This document shows positions 1 through 8,857 of a stretch of 47,093 nt of DNA, in pieces. A program made the position numbers and the translations under genes. Source of the DNA: Izhakiella capsodis (GTDB lineage: Bacteria; Pseudomonadota; Gammaproteobacteria; Enterobacterales; Enterobacteriaceae); contig NZ_FOVC01000010.1 in the NCBI RefSeq assembly GCF_900115045.1, positions 1-47,093 of the forward strand, written 5' to 3'. Within the stretch, counting starts at the first letter, position 1. Every line of letters begins with the position of its first letter. The notes beneath the pieces were generated by a model. That model saw only the letters and a program-made list of their open reading frames with translations, had not been told where the DNA came from and did not search any database.

Positions 1-110
1 CGTAATGAATTTACGTGTTCACTCTTCAAGACTTGATACATCAAATAGTTTTGCGATATCAATCCTGCGAGTGCCCACACAGATTGTCTGATAAATTGTT
101 AAAGAGCAGT
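1..110 (-). promoter_or_regulatory. rRNA operon leader with boxA antiterminator
   Basis: Read on the minus strand, this is the transcribed leader of a ribosomal RNA operon, ending a few tens of bases before the expected 16S start, which lies left of the window. A boxA element (TGCTCTTTAACAA, complement of 96-108) is followed by the conserved leader stretch with a GACAATCTGTGTGGGCAC-like segment and ends in the AACACGTAAATTCATTACG-type sequence found just before 16S in enterobacteria. BoxA recruits Nus factors for rRNA antitermination. No mature rRNA is inside the window. Confidence 0.85.
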
Positions 111-147
111 GCGACGCGGCGCTGAGCCTGCTGTCGCGAGGTGGCGT

Positions 148-175
148 ATATTACGCTTCACCGCTGAAGAGTCAA
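148..175 (-). promoter_or_regulatory. rrn P2 promoter
   Basis: On the minus strand a -35 hexamer TTGACT (complement of 170-175) is separated by 16 bp from a -10 hexamer TAATAT (complement of 148-153), followed by ACGCCACC. This layout and the distance to boxA match the P2 promoter of enterobacterial rrn operons. Confidence 0.75.
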
Positions 176-267
176 GGTTTTTTTCCTTCCCTCTCACAAG
201 AAAATGAATCACTTCATTACCTTGCTGACCCGCCCGCGTTACCGCTTTACCGTGTCAGTGGTGGCGC

Positions 268-335
268 ATTATAGGCAGCTGACAAGCGCTGGCAAGCGCT
301 ATTTACAAAATTACAATTAACTGCCGTTTTTTTAC
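268..335 (-). promoter_or_regulatory. rrn P1 promoter with AT-rich UP element
   Basis: On the minus strand a -35 hexamer TTGCCA (complement of 290-295) lies 16 bp from a perfect -10 TATAAT (complement of 268-273), followed by the GC-rich discriminator GCGCCACC typical of stringently controlled rrn P1 promoters. The AT-rich run at 301-335 sits where an UP element would be. Fis sites are expected further upstream (336-476) but I cannot assign them. In E. coli hsrA also lies beside an rrn promoter (rrnC), which fits the neighbouring gene. Confidence 0.8.
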
Positions 336-476
336 TCTCAAATGAGTCAAAACGCCGTGTTATGAAGGAAATAATCGCAATATTACCGTCAGACGTGAAG
401 ACTTTTGACTGGTTATCAGTGCTATGCTGTCATCATTCACATTTCTAACTTTCGTCGATAAGAGGGATGACGTCAG

Positions 477-1877
477 ATGATTAAATCTGCGCGCAGAATG
501 GCCGGGCTTCCCTGGATTGCCGCGATGGCTTTTTTTATGCAATCGCTGGATGCCACTATCCTGAATACCGCTATACCTGCGATCGCACGAAGTCTGAATC
601 ACTCCCCACTCGCTATGGAATCTGCGGTTATCAGCTATACGCTGACCGTAGCCTTACTGATACCGATTAGCGGTTGGTTGGCCGACCGTTATGGCACTCG
701 CCGGGTTTTTATCATTGCCGTATCACTGTTTAGCTTCGGCTCCCTCCTGTGCGCACTTTCAGGCACCCTGACAATGCTGGTTGTTTCTCGCGTTATCCAA
801 GGCGTAGGTGGGGCGATGATGATGCCGGTCGCCAGGCTTGCTTTATTACGCGCCTATCCCCGCAGTGAACTCCTGCCGGTGTTGAACTTTGTCACTATGC
901 CCGGTCTGGTCGGGCCGATAATGGGTCCCCTACTGGGGGGGATTCTGGTAACCTGGGCGACCTGGCACTGGATCTTTTTAATTAATATTCCCATCGGGAT
1001 TATTGGCGTCATTTACGCCCGCCGCTACATGCCCAACTTCACCACACCTAAGCGTCGCTTCGACATGCTGGGCTTTTTACTGTTTGGTCTGGGACTGGTT
1101 TTGATATCCAGCGGGCTGGAGCTTTTTGGTGAGCAAATTTCCAGCTATACGGTTGCTTGTGCGCTGTTATTTAGCGGTATTGTTCTGCTACTGCTTTACA
1201 TAAGCCACGCTCGTCGTCATCCCAGCCCGCTGATAAGCCTGCCAATGTTCAAAATACGCACCTTTTCCGTTGGTATCGCTGGCAACATTGTCGGCCGCCT
1301 CGGTACGGGTGCAATTCCATTTCTGATGCCCTTAATGCTTCAGATAGGCTTTGGCTATCAAGCCATTATTGCTGGCTGCATGATGGCACCTACAGCGATT
1401 GGTTCAATAGTGGCCAAATCAACGGTTACTCAGCTTCTGCGCTGGAACGGCTACCGTAAAACGCTGGTTGGTATGAGCATAATTATCGGCATACTGATCG
1501 CCAGTTTCGCTCTGCAATCCTCACAAAATAGCGTTGTCTGGCTGCTACTGGCGCTATTTGTACTGGGTATGGCGATGTCAACTCAGTTCACTGCAATGAA
1601 TACCATAACCCTAGCTGATCTGACGGAAAATACCGCCAGTAGCGGCAATAGCGTACTGGCGGTAACCCAGCAGCTTTCTATCGGCTTTGGTGTTGCGATT
1701 AGCGCCGCTGCTTTACGCTTTTACGAAAACGTTGACGCCACTGTCGTTCAGCAATTCCATGCAACCTTTGTAACGATGGGGGCCATCACTATTCTGGCTT
1801 CAGCGGTATTTTTACTGTTGAAGAAAGGGGACGGCCGTAATTTAATTATCGACAGTGAAAAGAAAAGCAGAAAATAA
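477..1877 (+). CDS. hsrA: MFS drug/proton antiporter, DHA2 family (HsrA-like)
   Basis: This 466-residue integral inner-membrane protein belongs to the major facilitator superfamily, 14-helix DHA2 type, and is close to E. coli HsrA (YieO; 475 aa from memory). Early in the protein is LDATILNTAIPAI (residues 24-36), typical of DHA2 proteins, and motif A GWLADRYGTRR is at residues 66-76. A GAGGG Shine-Dalgarno-like sequence lies upstream; an ATG at 498 is an alternative start. The gene is divergent from the rrn operon and convergent with rbsR, with only 3 bp between the two stop codons and no clear terminator. Its position next to rbsR and rrn is the same as in E. coli. The substrate is not known from sequence. 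Confidence 0.92.
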   Translation: MIKSARRMAGLPWIAAMAFFMQSLDATILNTAIPAIARSLNHSPLAMESAVISYTLTVALLIPISGWLADRYGTRRVFIIAVSLFSFGSLLCALSGTLTMLVVSRVIQGVGGAMMMPVARLALLRAYPRSELLPVLNFVTMPGLVGPIMGPLLGGILVTWATWHWIFLINIPIGIIGVIYARRYMPNFTTPKRRFDMLGFLLFGLGLVLISSGLELFGEQISSYTVACALLFSGIVLLLLYISHARRHPSPLISLPMFKIRTFSVGIAGNIVGRLGTGAIPFLMPLMLQIGFGYQAIIAGCMMAPTAIGSIVAKSTVTQLLRWNGYRKTLVGMSIIIGILIASFALQSSQNSVVWLLLALFVLGMAMSTQFTAMNTITLADLTENTASSGNSVLAVTQQLSIGFGVAISAAALRFYENVDATVVQQFHATFVTMGAITILASAVFLLLKKGDGRNLIIDSEKKSRK

Positions 1878-1880
1878 ACT

Positions 1881-2882
1881 CTAACGCATTGCCACCGAGT
1901 CGCGCACAACGAGTTCCGGCGTCAGCACTAACACTTGCCGGCTGGCGTCAGGATCAGCCAGGCGGTGTAGCAGAGTATCAATTGCCAGCTCACCTAAATC
2001 GTCTTTCGGCTGATGGATCGTTGACAGTGGCGGACAAAGATAGCGCGCCAGCTCAATATCGTCGTAACCCATAACCGCAATATCTCTGGCTACAACTAAC
2101 CCGGCTTCGTGGATGGCGTGATAACAGCCCACCGCCATTGCATCATTACTGGTAAAAACAGCATCCGGTGGTTGTTCCAGCGCCAATAACTGTTTCATCG
2201 CGCTATATCCACCGGAGAATTCAAAATCGCCATACACCAGATATTCCGGATTAAAGGGGATACCAGCCGTTAGCATTGCATTCCGAAAACCGTCAAGTCG
2301 TAGCCGGGCCGGTGTTTTATCCTGAGGGCCAGCGATACAAGCTATCCCACGGTATCCACTTTGGATGAGAAAACGTGTGGCAAGCTCCCCCCCCACCAGA
2401 GAATTATCCTGAATAATATCGCTGTCGCCATCAAACGGTGCCCAATCCATCATTACGCTTGGTATAGAAGGATAGCGGGTAAGGATATCACGTGAGGGAG
2501 GCTGGCTCTCCGTACACATGATCAGCAAACCGTCCACGCGCTTTTGTAACAATGATTCAAGACTATGGTTCATACGATCTTCATCGCCTTCGGTGTTACA
2601 CAGAATTAGACTGTAATCACGCTCATAGCAGATTCGTTCAACACCGCGTACCACTTCATAATAGAAAGGATTGCTGCTGGCAGACAGCAACATACCGATG
2701 GTGCGAGTCTGATTCATTTTCAGGCTGCGAGCCAACGCAGAGGGGGCGTAATTTAGTGTGCGAATTGCCCCCTCAACCTTTTCCCGCACCGCTTCGCTGA
2801 CAAAGCGGTTATTGTTGATTACGTGCGAAACCGTCGAGGTGGAAACGCCTGCCTTGCGGGCAACATCTTTCATGGTGGCCAC
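1881..2882 (-). CDS. rbsR: Ribose operon repressor, LacI family
   Basis: RbsR represses the ribose operon and is released by ribose. The N-terminus carries a LacI-type helix-turn-helix (TMKDVARKAGVSTSTVSHVI), followed by the hinge NYAPSALARSLK and a periplasmic-binding-protein-like effector domain. Segments such as CNTEGDE and VMMDWAPFDGDSD match E. coli RbsR. I chose the GTG at 2882 because the protein then starts in register with the E. coli sequence (MATMKDVA). A GTG at 2891, overlapping the rbsK stop by 4 bases, and the ATG at 2876 are alternatives. It is the last gene of the rbs operon. Its likely targets are the palindromes upstream of rbsD. Confidence 0.93.
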   Translation of the reverse strand: MATMKDVARKAGVSTSTVSHVINNNRFVSEAVREKVEGAIRTLNYAPSALARSLKMNQTRTIGMLLSASSNPFYYEVVRGVERICYERDYSLILCNTEGDEDRMNHSLESLLQKRVDGLLIMCTESQPPSRDILTRYPSIPSVMMDWAPFDGDSDIIQDNSLVGGELATRFLIQSGYRGIACIAGPQDKTPARLRLDGFRNAMLTAGIPFNPEYLVYGDFEFSGGYSAMKQLLALEQPPDAVFTSNDAMAVGCYHAIHEAGLVVARDIAVMGYDDIELARYLCPPLSTIHQPKDDLGELAIDTLLHRLADPDASRQVLVLTPELVVRDSVAMR

Positions 2883-2887
2883 ACTGC

Positions 2888-3817
2888 TCACCTCTGCTGT
2901 TGTAGAAAACGATCAATCTCTTCACGTCGTGGCACCGAAGGCTGCGCGCCTGAACGCGTAACGGCAATTGCAGCAGCAGCATGTGCGAAAATAATCGCCT
3001 CATCCAGCGGCTGCGCTTCCAGCAGAGCGGTAATCAACGCACCGTTAAAGGTATCACCCGCCGCAATAGTATCCACCGCACTCACCTTAAATCCGGCTAT
3101 TTTTTTACCTTTGCCACCTTCACTCAGCCAGGCACCACGGTTGCCGAGGGTGATAATAACCGTCGCAATGCCTTTTTTGTGCAGTGCCGCTGCTGCAAGC
3201 GCCGCGCCATTATCATCGCTAACGTCAATCCCGGTGAGAGTCTGCGCTTCCGTTTCATTGGGCGTGATAATGTCTACTAGCGCCAACAACTTATCACTGA
3301 GTTTTGCTGCTGGTGCGGGGTTAAGGATCACCTTACAACGATTTTTCACTGCAATTTCCGCCGCCAGCTGGACACTTTCAATCGGTGATTCCAGCTGCAT
3401 CAGCAATGCGTCGGCCTGTGCAATGATTTGCCACTGCTTTTGCACCCGCTCCGGCGTAAGCGCTCCGTTGGCACCCGCGTAAATGCCAATAATGTTTTCA
3501 CCTTCTTTATTGACGTAAATCAACGCGACGCCGGTGGCCTCTCCCTCGACCTCTTCAATGGTAGTAACGTTAATGCCATCACGATTAAACTGCTGACGCA
3601 TCTGGCGGCCAATATCGTCACTACCTATGCAGGCGACGAAAGTTACATCAGCCCCTGCACGCCCGGCAGCGACGGCCTGATTCGCGCCTTTTCCACCGTA
3701 AGCGACCTCATATTGTTTACCGATCACCGTTTCGCCTGGACGCGGAAACTGTGCCAGATTCAGGATATGATCGGCATTGATGCTGCCAAGCACAGCCAGT
3801 TTTCCACGTTTCGTCAT
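2888..3817 (-). CDS. rbsK: Ribokinase
   Basis: Ribokinase phosphorylates D-ribose to ribose-5-phosphate with ATP in the cytoplasm, feeding the pentose phosphate pathway. The 309-residue PfkB-family protein has the first signature GGKGAN at residues 41-46 and the second, DTIAAGDTFNGA, from residue 249, with catalytic Asp255 in the anion-hole GD pair. The ATG at 3817 gives the same length as the E. coli enzyme; the reading frame stays open upstream but lacks homology there. It follows rbsB by 57 bp and precedes rbsR within the same transcript. Confidence 0.95.
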   Translation of the reverse strand: MTKRGKLAVLGSINADHILNLAQFPRPGETVIGKQYEVAYGGKGANQAVAAGRAGADVTFVACIGSDDIGRQMRQQFNRDGINVTTIEEVEGEATGVALIYVNKEGENIIGIYAGANGALTPERVQKQWQIIAQADALLMQLESPIESVQLAAEIAVKNRCKVILNPAPAAKLSDKLLALVDIITPNETEAQTLTGIDVSDDNGAALAAAALHKKGIATVIITLGNRGAWLSEGGKGKKIAGFKVSAVDTIAAGDTFNGALITALLEAQPLDEAIIFAHAAAAIAVTRSGAQPSVPRREEIDRFLQQQR

Positions 3818-3874
3818 AGCAGGACCGTCCTGAATAAATGAAGCAGCTCGTGGTACGAGCAGCATATTAACTCG

Positions 3875-4753
3875 TTATTTCTGCCTAACCAGATTCAGAT
3901 CGACGGGAACAGTTTTTGGGACTTTTTCACCTTTGATCACGTTATCAGCAGTAGCCAGGCCAATAACACCAATCTGATCGGGACGCTGTGCCACCGTAGC
4001 TGCCATCTTACCGCCTTCAACCGCTTTCACACCATCGGCAGTGCCATCAAACCCAACGACGATAACATCGCTTCTACCTGCGGTCTGCAGAGCGCGTAAA
4101 GCCCCCAGCGCCATTTCATCATTCTGCGCGAATACCGCCTGCACCTCCGGATGAGCGGTGAGCAAATTCTGCATTACGTTCAGCCCCTTGGTGCGATCGA
4201 AGTCCGCAGGCTGGCTGGCAAGAACCTTAAAGTTATGTGCTTTAACCGCCTCCGCAAAACCTTCGCCGCGCTCACGCGCGGCGGAAGTGCCGGCAATACC
4301 TTGCAACTCGATAATACGGGCACCTTTACCCAGCTTTTCTGCGATAAAATCACCGGCCATTTTACCGCCAAGACGGTTATCGGAAGCCACATGGCTGATG
4401 ACTTCACCTGCTGAAGCCACGCGATCGAGGGTTATTACCGGAATGTTGGCCTGATTTGCTATTTTAACTGCGTTCCCTACCGCATCGGAATCCGTGGGGT
4501 TAATCAGTATCACTTTGGTCCCGCGTACCGTCAGATCCTGCACGTTGGCTAACTCTTTGGCCGGATTGTTTTGTGAATCAAGCACTATCAGGTTGTAGCC
4601 AAGCTTATTGGCCTCCTTCTGCGCACCTTCTTTAAGAGTAACGAAGAACGGATTATTCAGCGTTGAAACGACCAGCGCAATATTATCTTTTGCCAGCGCA
4701 CTGACGCTGAAGGCCAGAGATACAACCACAGCCAGTGAAGTCAGTATTTTCAT
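3875..4753 (-). CDS. rbsB: Periplasmic D-ribose-binding protein
   Basis: RbsB captures ribose in the periplasm and delivers it to RbsAC; in E. coli it also presents ribose to the chemoreceptor Trg. The 292-residue product starts with a signal peptide (basic MK, hydrophobic core, cleavage probably after SALA near residue 21). The mature part begins KDNIALVVSTLNNPFF, as in E. coli, and keeps the binding-cleft segments TLNNPFF, DSQNNPAKELANVQDL and FAQNDEMALGALRALQ. The gene lies between rbsC and rbsK, with a 75-bp gap after rbsC. Confidence 0.95.
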   Translation of the reverse strand: MKILTSLAVVVSLAFSVSALAKDNIALVVSTLNNPFFVTLKEGAQKEANKLGYNLIVLDSQNNPAKELANVQDLTVRGTKVILINPTDSDAVGNAVKIANQANIPVITLDRVASAGEVISHVASDNRLGGKMAGDFIAEKLGKGARIIELQGIAGTSAARERGEGFAEAVKAHNFKVLASQPADFDRTKGLNVMQNLLTAHPEVQAVFAQNDEMALGALRALQTAGRSDVIVVGFDGTADGVKAVEGGKMAATVAQRPDQIGVIGLATADNVIKGEKVPKTVPVDLNLVRQK

Positions 4754-4828
4754 GTTATATGTTCCTGTCGGGGTAGTACCCAGTCTGTAAACGCTACGTC
4801 CAGCGAAACAGATTCCAGGTAAGGTTTA

Positions 4829-5797
4829 TTAGCTACTTTTGTTGTCGATAAGAACCGCCATTAGAATCACCGCCGCTTTGACAATCATCTGGTAGTAGGA
4901 AGAAACGCTCAGAAGATTAAGGCCGTTATTTAAAAAACCCAGGATAAGCGCGCCAATCAGCGTACCGAAAACCCGCCCTTTACCGCCGGCCAGACGGGTG
5001 CCGCCGAGCACTACAGCCGCAATAGCATCAAGCTCATAGCCACTACCCGCCGTAGGCTGAGCCGACGAAAGTCTTGCCACTTCAATGGTGCCTGCCAACG
5101 CGGCCAGTAGCCCACAAAGGGAATAGACCACGATTTTGACCCGGTTAACGCTAATACCAGAAAGACGCGTTGCCGCTTCATTGCCACCCAACGCATAGAT
5201 ATAGCGTCCAAGCCGGGTATGGTGCAGGGTGTACCAGGACAGCAGAAAGACCAGCGCCATCAGCCATACTGGAACCGGTATCCCCATCAGCCGACCAATA
5301 CCAAACCAACCGTAGAGATCGGCATTAGCATCGAAGCCGGTATTGATTGGACTGCCATCGGTATAAACCAGCGTAGCGCCGCGCAACAGCAGCATCATCA
5401 CCAACGTAGCGATAAACGCCTGGACTTTACCCTTTGCCACAATAATGCCGGTTATGGCACCGATGGCCGCGCCCAGTGCCAGAGACGCCGTAACCGCCAG
5501 CAATGCGTTGACGTCGATACCTACCAGCGAAGCGCCGACGGCCCCGGTCAGGGCCAATAATGAGCCGACGGAGAGATCAATACCCGATGTTAAAATGACC
5601 AATGTCATCCCAACAGCCATGATGGCGTTTACCGAAGTCTGCTGCAGGATATTGAGCAAATTGTTAACGGTAAAAAAGTTAGGGCTGAGAAACGCCACTA
5701 TGGCAATTAATATGAGCAGTGCGAACAGCGATTTCTGCTCAAGAAGCCAACGTTTGCTAAACCAGCGACGCTGAGAGGGAATAATTTGTGCGTTCAT
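4829..5797 (-). CDS. rbsC: Ribose ABC transporter permease
   Basis: RbsC is the inner-membrane channel subunit of the ribose ABC importer. The 322-residue protein is almost entirely hydrophobic, with 8-10 predicted membrane helices. It carries the conserved sugar-permease segments GMTLVILTSGIDLSVGS and ALGGNEAATRLSGISV, the latter forming the cytoplasmic contact with the ATPase. Its start codon lies 1 bp after the rbsA stop, so the two are probably translationally coupled. Confidence 0.94.
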   Translation of the reverse strand: MNAQIIPSQRRWFSKRWLLEQKSLFALLILIAIVAFLSPNFFTVNNLLNILQQTSVNAIMAVGMTLVILTSGIDLSVGSLLALTGAVGASLVGIDVNALLAVTASLALGAAIGAITGIIVAKGKVQAFIATLVMMLLLRGATLVYTDGSPINTGFDANADLYGWFGIGRLMGIPVPVWLMALVFLLSWYTLHHTRLGRYIYALGGNEAATRLSGISVNRVKIVVYSLCGLLAALAGTIEVARLSSAQPTAGSGYELDAIAAVVLGGTRLAGGKGRVFGTLIGALILGFLNNGLNLLSVSSYYQMIVKAAVILMAVLIDNKSS

Positions 5798-5798
5798 A

Positions 5799-7301
5799 TC
5801 AGGCCAACTCCTCGGGCTGTTTACCGACCGCTGCCGCCATCAAAACCGCTTGGGTGGCTTGATCTCTGGAAAAATTGCCGCTTATCCGACCTTCATGCAT
5901 CACCAGAATACGGTCGCTCATTCCCAACACCTCTGGCATTTCCGACGAAACCAGTAAAATACTCAGTCCATCATCTTTAAACTGATTTATCAGCTGATAA
6001 ATTTCTTTTTTTGCGCCCACATCTACGCCACGGGTTGGCTCATCGAGAATGAGGACTTTTGGCCGGGTCATTAGCCCACGAGCGATTGCAATTTTTTGCT
6101 GATTACCACCAGAAAGCAGCCCGACCGGCTGATTCATCGAGGGCGTTTTGATATTGAACAAACAGATAAAATCACCAACCGCCAGTTGTTCCTCGGCATG
6201 TTTTAGCTGACCACCTGTCCGGCTGAAATAGCGCAGCGCTGTCAGCGACATGTTTTCTTTCACGGACATTCCGAGAATCAGTCCATCACGCTTACGATCT
6301 TCCGAAATATAAACAATACCGTTTTTCAGCCCCTCTTCGGGCGTACGCGTCTGCACAACGTTGCCGTTCAGACGCATCGTTCCGGCACTTACAGGCAACG
6401 CACCGTAGAGTATTTTCATCAGTTCAGTGCGTCCGGCACCCATCAGCCCGGAAATACCAATAATCTCCCCCTGGCGGAGGGAAAAGCTCACAGAGTCAAC
6501 ACCCGGACCGCTAAGATTTTCAACTTCCAGCAGCACCTTACCTGGCGCTTTTTCGAGATAAGGATAGTGATCTTCCAGCTTGCGCCCAACCATCATTTCA
6601 ATCAGTGATTCTTCACTCAGTTCGCTCACCGCTCGTTCAGCAATAAACTGACCGTCGCGGAAAACGGTTACCTCATCGCAAATGTCAAAAATCTCTTTCA
6701 GGCGGTGAGAGATATAGACAATGCCACAGCCCTGGGCTTTCAGATCGCGAATGACATTAAATAACGAAGCGGTTTCAGTGTCTGTTAACGCATCGGTAGG
6801 TTCATCCATGATGATGACGCGCGATTTGAAGCTGAGCACTTTGGCAATTTCAACCATCTGCTGATCGCCAATCGACAAATCACCCACCAGCTGACGGCTG
6901 CTAAAGCGTAGGTTTAACCGCTTGAGCAAACTATCCGCCTGCTGATAGATATCAGCCCAGTTAATTTTGCCAAAGCGATTAGTCACCTCACGGCCAAGAA
7001 AGATATTCTCCGCCACAGTAAGCTGAGGAACGAGGTTAAGCTCCTGGTGGATGATGCCAATACCGGCATCCTGCGAAGCTTTTGGCCCGTTAAAAACAGT
7101 TTCCTCACCCAGCCACTTGAGCGAACCGGCATCGCGCAGATAAATACCAGTCATAATTTTCATCATGGTGGATTTACCGGCACCATTTTCCCCCACCAGC
7201 GCCATAACTCGTCCGCAATATACACTGAGAGAGGCGCCGGAAAGCGCTTTCACGCCAGTGAAAGACTTTTCAATGCCACTGAGTTGCAGTAACGGTTGCA
7301 T
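5799..7301 (-). CDS. rbsA: Ribose ABC transporter, twin ATP-binding subunit
   Basis: RbsA powers ribose import. The 500-residue protein has two fused ABC domains. The first has Walker A GENGAGKST (residues 37-45), a signature near LSIGDQQMVEIA and Walker B IIMDEPTDAL. The second has the degenerate Walker A GLMGAGRTEL usual in sugar importers of this family, an LSGGNQQK signature and Walker B VLILDEPTRGVDVG. Length and layout match E. coli RbsA. It is preceded by rbsD (7 bp) and followed by rbsC. Confidence 0.95.
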   Translation of the reverse strand: MQPLLQLSGIEKSFTGVKALSGASLSVYCGRVMALVGENGAGKSTMMKIMTGIYLRDAGSLKWLGEETVFNGPKASQDAGIGIIHQELNLVPQLTVAENIFLGREVTNRFGKINWADIYQQADSLLKRLNLRFSSRQLVGDLSIGDQQMVEIAKVLSFKSRVIIMDEPTDALTDTETASLFNVIRDLKAQGCGIVYISHRLKEIFDICDEVTVFRDGQFIAERAVSELSEESLIEMMVGRKLEDHYPYLEKAPGKVLLEVENLSGPGVDSVSFSLRQGEIIGISGLMGAGRTELMKILYGALPVSAGTMRLNGNVVQTRTPEEGLKNGIVYISEDRKRDGLILGMSVKENMSLTALRYFSRTGGQLKHAEEQLAVGDFICLFNIKTPSMNQPVGLLSGGNQQKIAIARGLMTRPKVLILDEPTRGVDVGAKKEIYQLINQFKDDGLSILLVSSEMPEVLGMSDRILVMHEGRISGNFSRDQATQAVLMAAAVGKQPEELA

Positions 7302-7308
7302 CGCTACC

Positions 7309-7728
7309 TCAAAAAGTCACACCTGCATGAAGCAGGATATTAGCGTAGGGGGTACATTCTCCGCTGCGAACCACGCCCAGGCTTTGGTGAGTAAGCTGTT
7401 TGAAGTTTTCGTGGCTGACGTACTCAATGCTGATTGAATTTCCCTGGCGCTGCTGCAAGTCCTCGATCAACGAGGTGAGCTGGCGATGCACTTCCACATT
7501 ATGCTGGCAGATTTCTTTCGCCACCGTGACGCGCTCAACCTGCATTTCATTGGTTATCTGTTCTGTCACCTGGAGAAAAGTGGGAATGCCTTGGGTCAGC
7601 GCGAGATCGATTCGCTCAGGACCCGATGGAATCGGCAGCCCGGCATCGGCTACAACCAGGGTATCTGTATGACCCATGCGGGCAATAAGTGCTGAAATGT
7701 CAGACTGTAACAGGCTGCCTTTCTTCAT
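7309..7728 (-). CDS. rbsD: D-ribose pyranase
   Basis: RbsD interconverts the pyranose and furanose forms of ribose so that ribokinase gets its substrate. The 139-residue protein has the family's conserved N-terminal region with His20 in MGHTDTLVVADAGLPIP and the C-terminal RSGECTPYANILL segment. Two adjacent ATG codons exist (7731 and 7728); the second gives the E. coli length. A Shine-Dalgarno GGAG lies just upstream, immediately next to the promoter-proximal RbsR palindrome. This is the first gene of rbsDACBKR. Confidence 0.94.
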   Translation of the reverse strand: MKKGSLLQSDISALIARMGHTDTLVVADAGLPIPSGPERIDLALTQGIPTFLQVTEQITNEMQVERVTVAKEICQHNVEVHRQLTSLIEDLQQRQGNSISIEYVSHENFKQLTHQSLGVVRSGECTPYANILLHAGVTF

Positions 7729-7740
7729 CATTCACTCCGG

Positions 7741-7756
7741 AGCGAAACGTTTCGCT
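7741..7756. promoter_or_regulatory. RbsR operator, promoter-proximal
   Basis: AGCGAAACGTTTCGCT is a perfect 16-bp palindrome ending 12 bp upstream of the rbsD start and abutting its ribosome-binding site. It contains the CGAAACGTTTCG core known for E. coli RbsR and typical of LacI-family operators. Binding here would block transcription or translation initiation of rbsD. Confidence 0.85.
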
Positions 7757-7819
7757 GGCGCCAAGTTTCCGACAATATTCTCAGGGAAACAATCAGCAGT
7801 TAATGAATTTGTGATCACT

Positions 7820-7835
7820 ATCGAAACGTTTCGCT
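7820..7835. promoter_or_regulatory. Second RbsR-type operator beside a CRP-like half site
   Basis: ATCGAAACGTTTCGCT repeats the CGAAACGTTTCG palindrome of the operator at 7741-7756, with centres 79 bp apart. Just beside it, TGTGATCAC (7810-7818) contains a consensus CRP half site, fitting catabolite control of the rbs operon. The -35/-10 elements between the operators are not clear to me. Confidence 0.65.
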
Positions 7836-8061
7836 CGCGGCAAAAAATGGATGATCAGGGGGATAATTTGCAAACTACAAGGATAGAAAAGAAAAAGTAG
7901 AGTTGAAACGTCAGGCTGAACAACGAAAGAGGTAAAATGGTAAACAAACGCACATTGAGCCTACCGCGCATCTCACAACCTGTCTGCCGTGAGATGCGTC
8001 AAAAAAACATTTTTTTCTGAAGGCATCCGATCTTCTTGTGTACCAGACGATATAAGTCAAA
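7836..8061. other. Intergenic region between rbs control region and budC, with a 10-bp stem-loop
   Basis: No gene is supported here. CGCATCTCAC (7967-7976) and GTGAGATGCG (7989-7998) form a perfect 10-bp stem with a 12-nt loop, near the 3' end of the leftward bud transcript. On neither strand is the stem directly followed by a run of T, so it is not a textbook intrinsic terminator; it may still protect or end the bud mRNA. Confidence 0.5.
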
Positions 8062-8835
8062 TTAATTAAAAACCATGCCGCCATCGATCAACAGTGCCTG
8101 GCCCGTCATATAGTCAGAGTCCGGGCCAGCAAGATATGAAACACAAGCTGCTACGTCTTCGGGTTCAGAAAGACGACCGAGGGTAATGCGTTTAGCAAAT
8201 TCGGCAGTACCATAGCCCACAGGCTGTCCAGCCGCAGCAGAAATTTCCCGGTCGATTTTTTCCCACATCGGTGTTTTGACAATACCAGGGCAATAAGCAT
8301 TTACGGTGATACCTGATGAGGCAAGATCGCGCGCAGCGGTTTGTGTCAGGCCACGCACGGCAAATTTACTTGAGCTGTAAACAGCCAGCTCAGGATTGCC
8401 AACATGTCCAGCCTGCGAGCAGGCATTAATGATTTTTCCGCCATGACCTTCCGCGCGAAAAGCCTGGACTGCGGCCTGAATTCCCCAGATAACCCCTTTT
8501 ACATTGATATCGTAAACTTTATCCACCATCTCTGGCGTAATCGCTTCGATTAGGGTAGTCGGGGCAATGCCAGCGTTATTAACGATAACATCAAATCCAT
8601 CCAGCAAATCTCTCGCCTGCTCAACGGCGGTAAAAACCTGGTCACGATTTGATACGTCAGCTTTAATGGCACAGGCTCTACCACCATGATGAGTAATCTC
8701 ATCGGCAACCTGTCGTGCCGTTTGCTCATTATAATCGACTACTGCTACGCCAAAACCATCCTTTGCCAGACGAATGGCAATCGCTCTACCAATCCCCTGT
8801 CCTGCGCCGGTAACTAATGCAACTTTGTTTTTCAT
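8062..8835 (-). CDS. budC: Acetoin reductase / 2,3-butanediol dehydrogenase
   Basis: BudC reduces acetoin to 2,3-butanediol (and diacetyl to acetoin) with NADH, the last step of butanediol fermentation. The 257-residue short-chain dehydrogenase has the cofactor motif TGAGQGIG (residues 9-16), NNAG, and the catalytic Tyr and Lys in YSSSK. Long stretches such as GGKIINACSQAGHVGNPELA match Klebsiella BudC. The ATG at 8835 follows an AAGGAG ribosome-binding site by 6 bases, so it is preferred over an in-frame ATG at 8853. It is the last gene of budABC, 22 bp after budB. Confidence 0.93.
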   Translation of the reverse strand: MKNKVALVTGAGQGIGRAIAIRLAKDGFGVAVVDYNEQTARQVADEITHHGGRACAIKADVSNRDQVFTAVEQARDLLDGFDVIVNNAGIAPTTLIEAITPEMVDKVYDINVKGVIWGIQAAVQAFRAEGHGGKIINACSQAGHVGNPELAVYSSSKFAVRGLTQTAARDLASSGITVNAYCPGIVKTPMWEKIDREISAAAGQPVGYGTAEFAKRITLGRLSEPEDVAACVSYLAGPDSDYMTGQALLIDGGMVFN

Positions 8836-8857
8836 CTCTTTCTCCTTGAACAAGCTC

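Noticed and set aside
2823..3482. 219-codon plus-strand open frame
   Set aside because: It lies antisense to rbsK and rbsR, whose products are clearly recognised; low-complexity Ala/Ser translation indicates a shadow frame.
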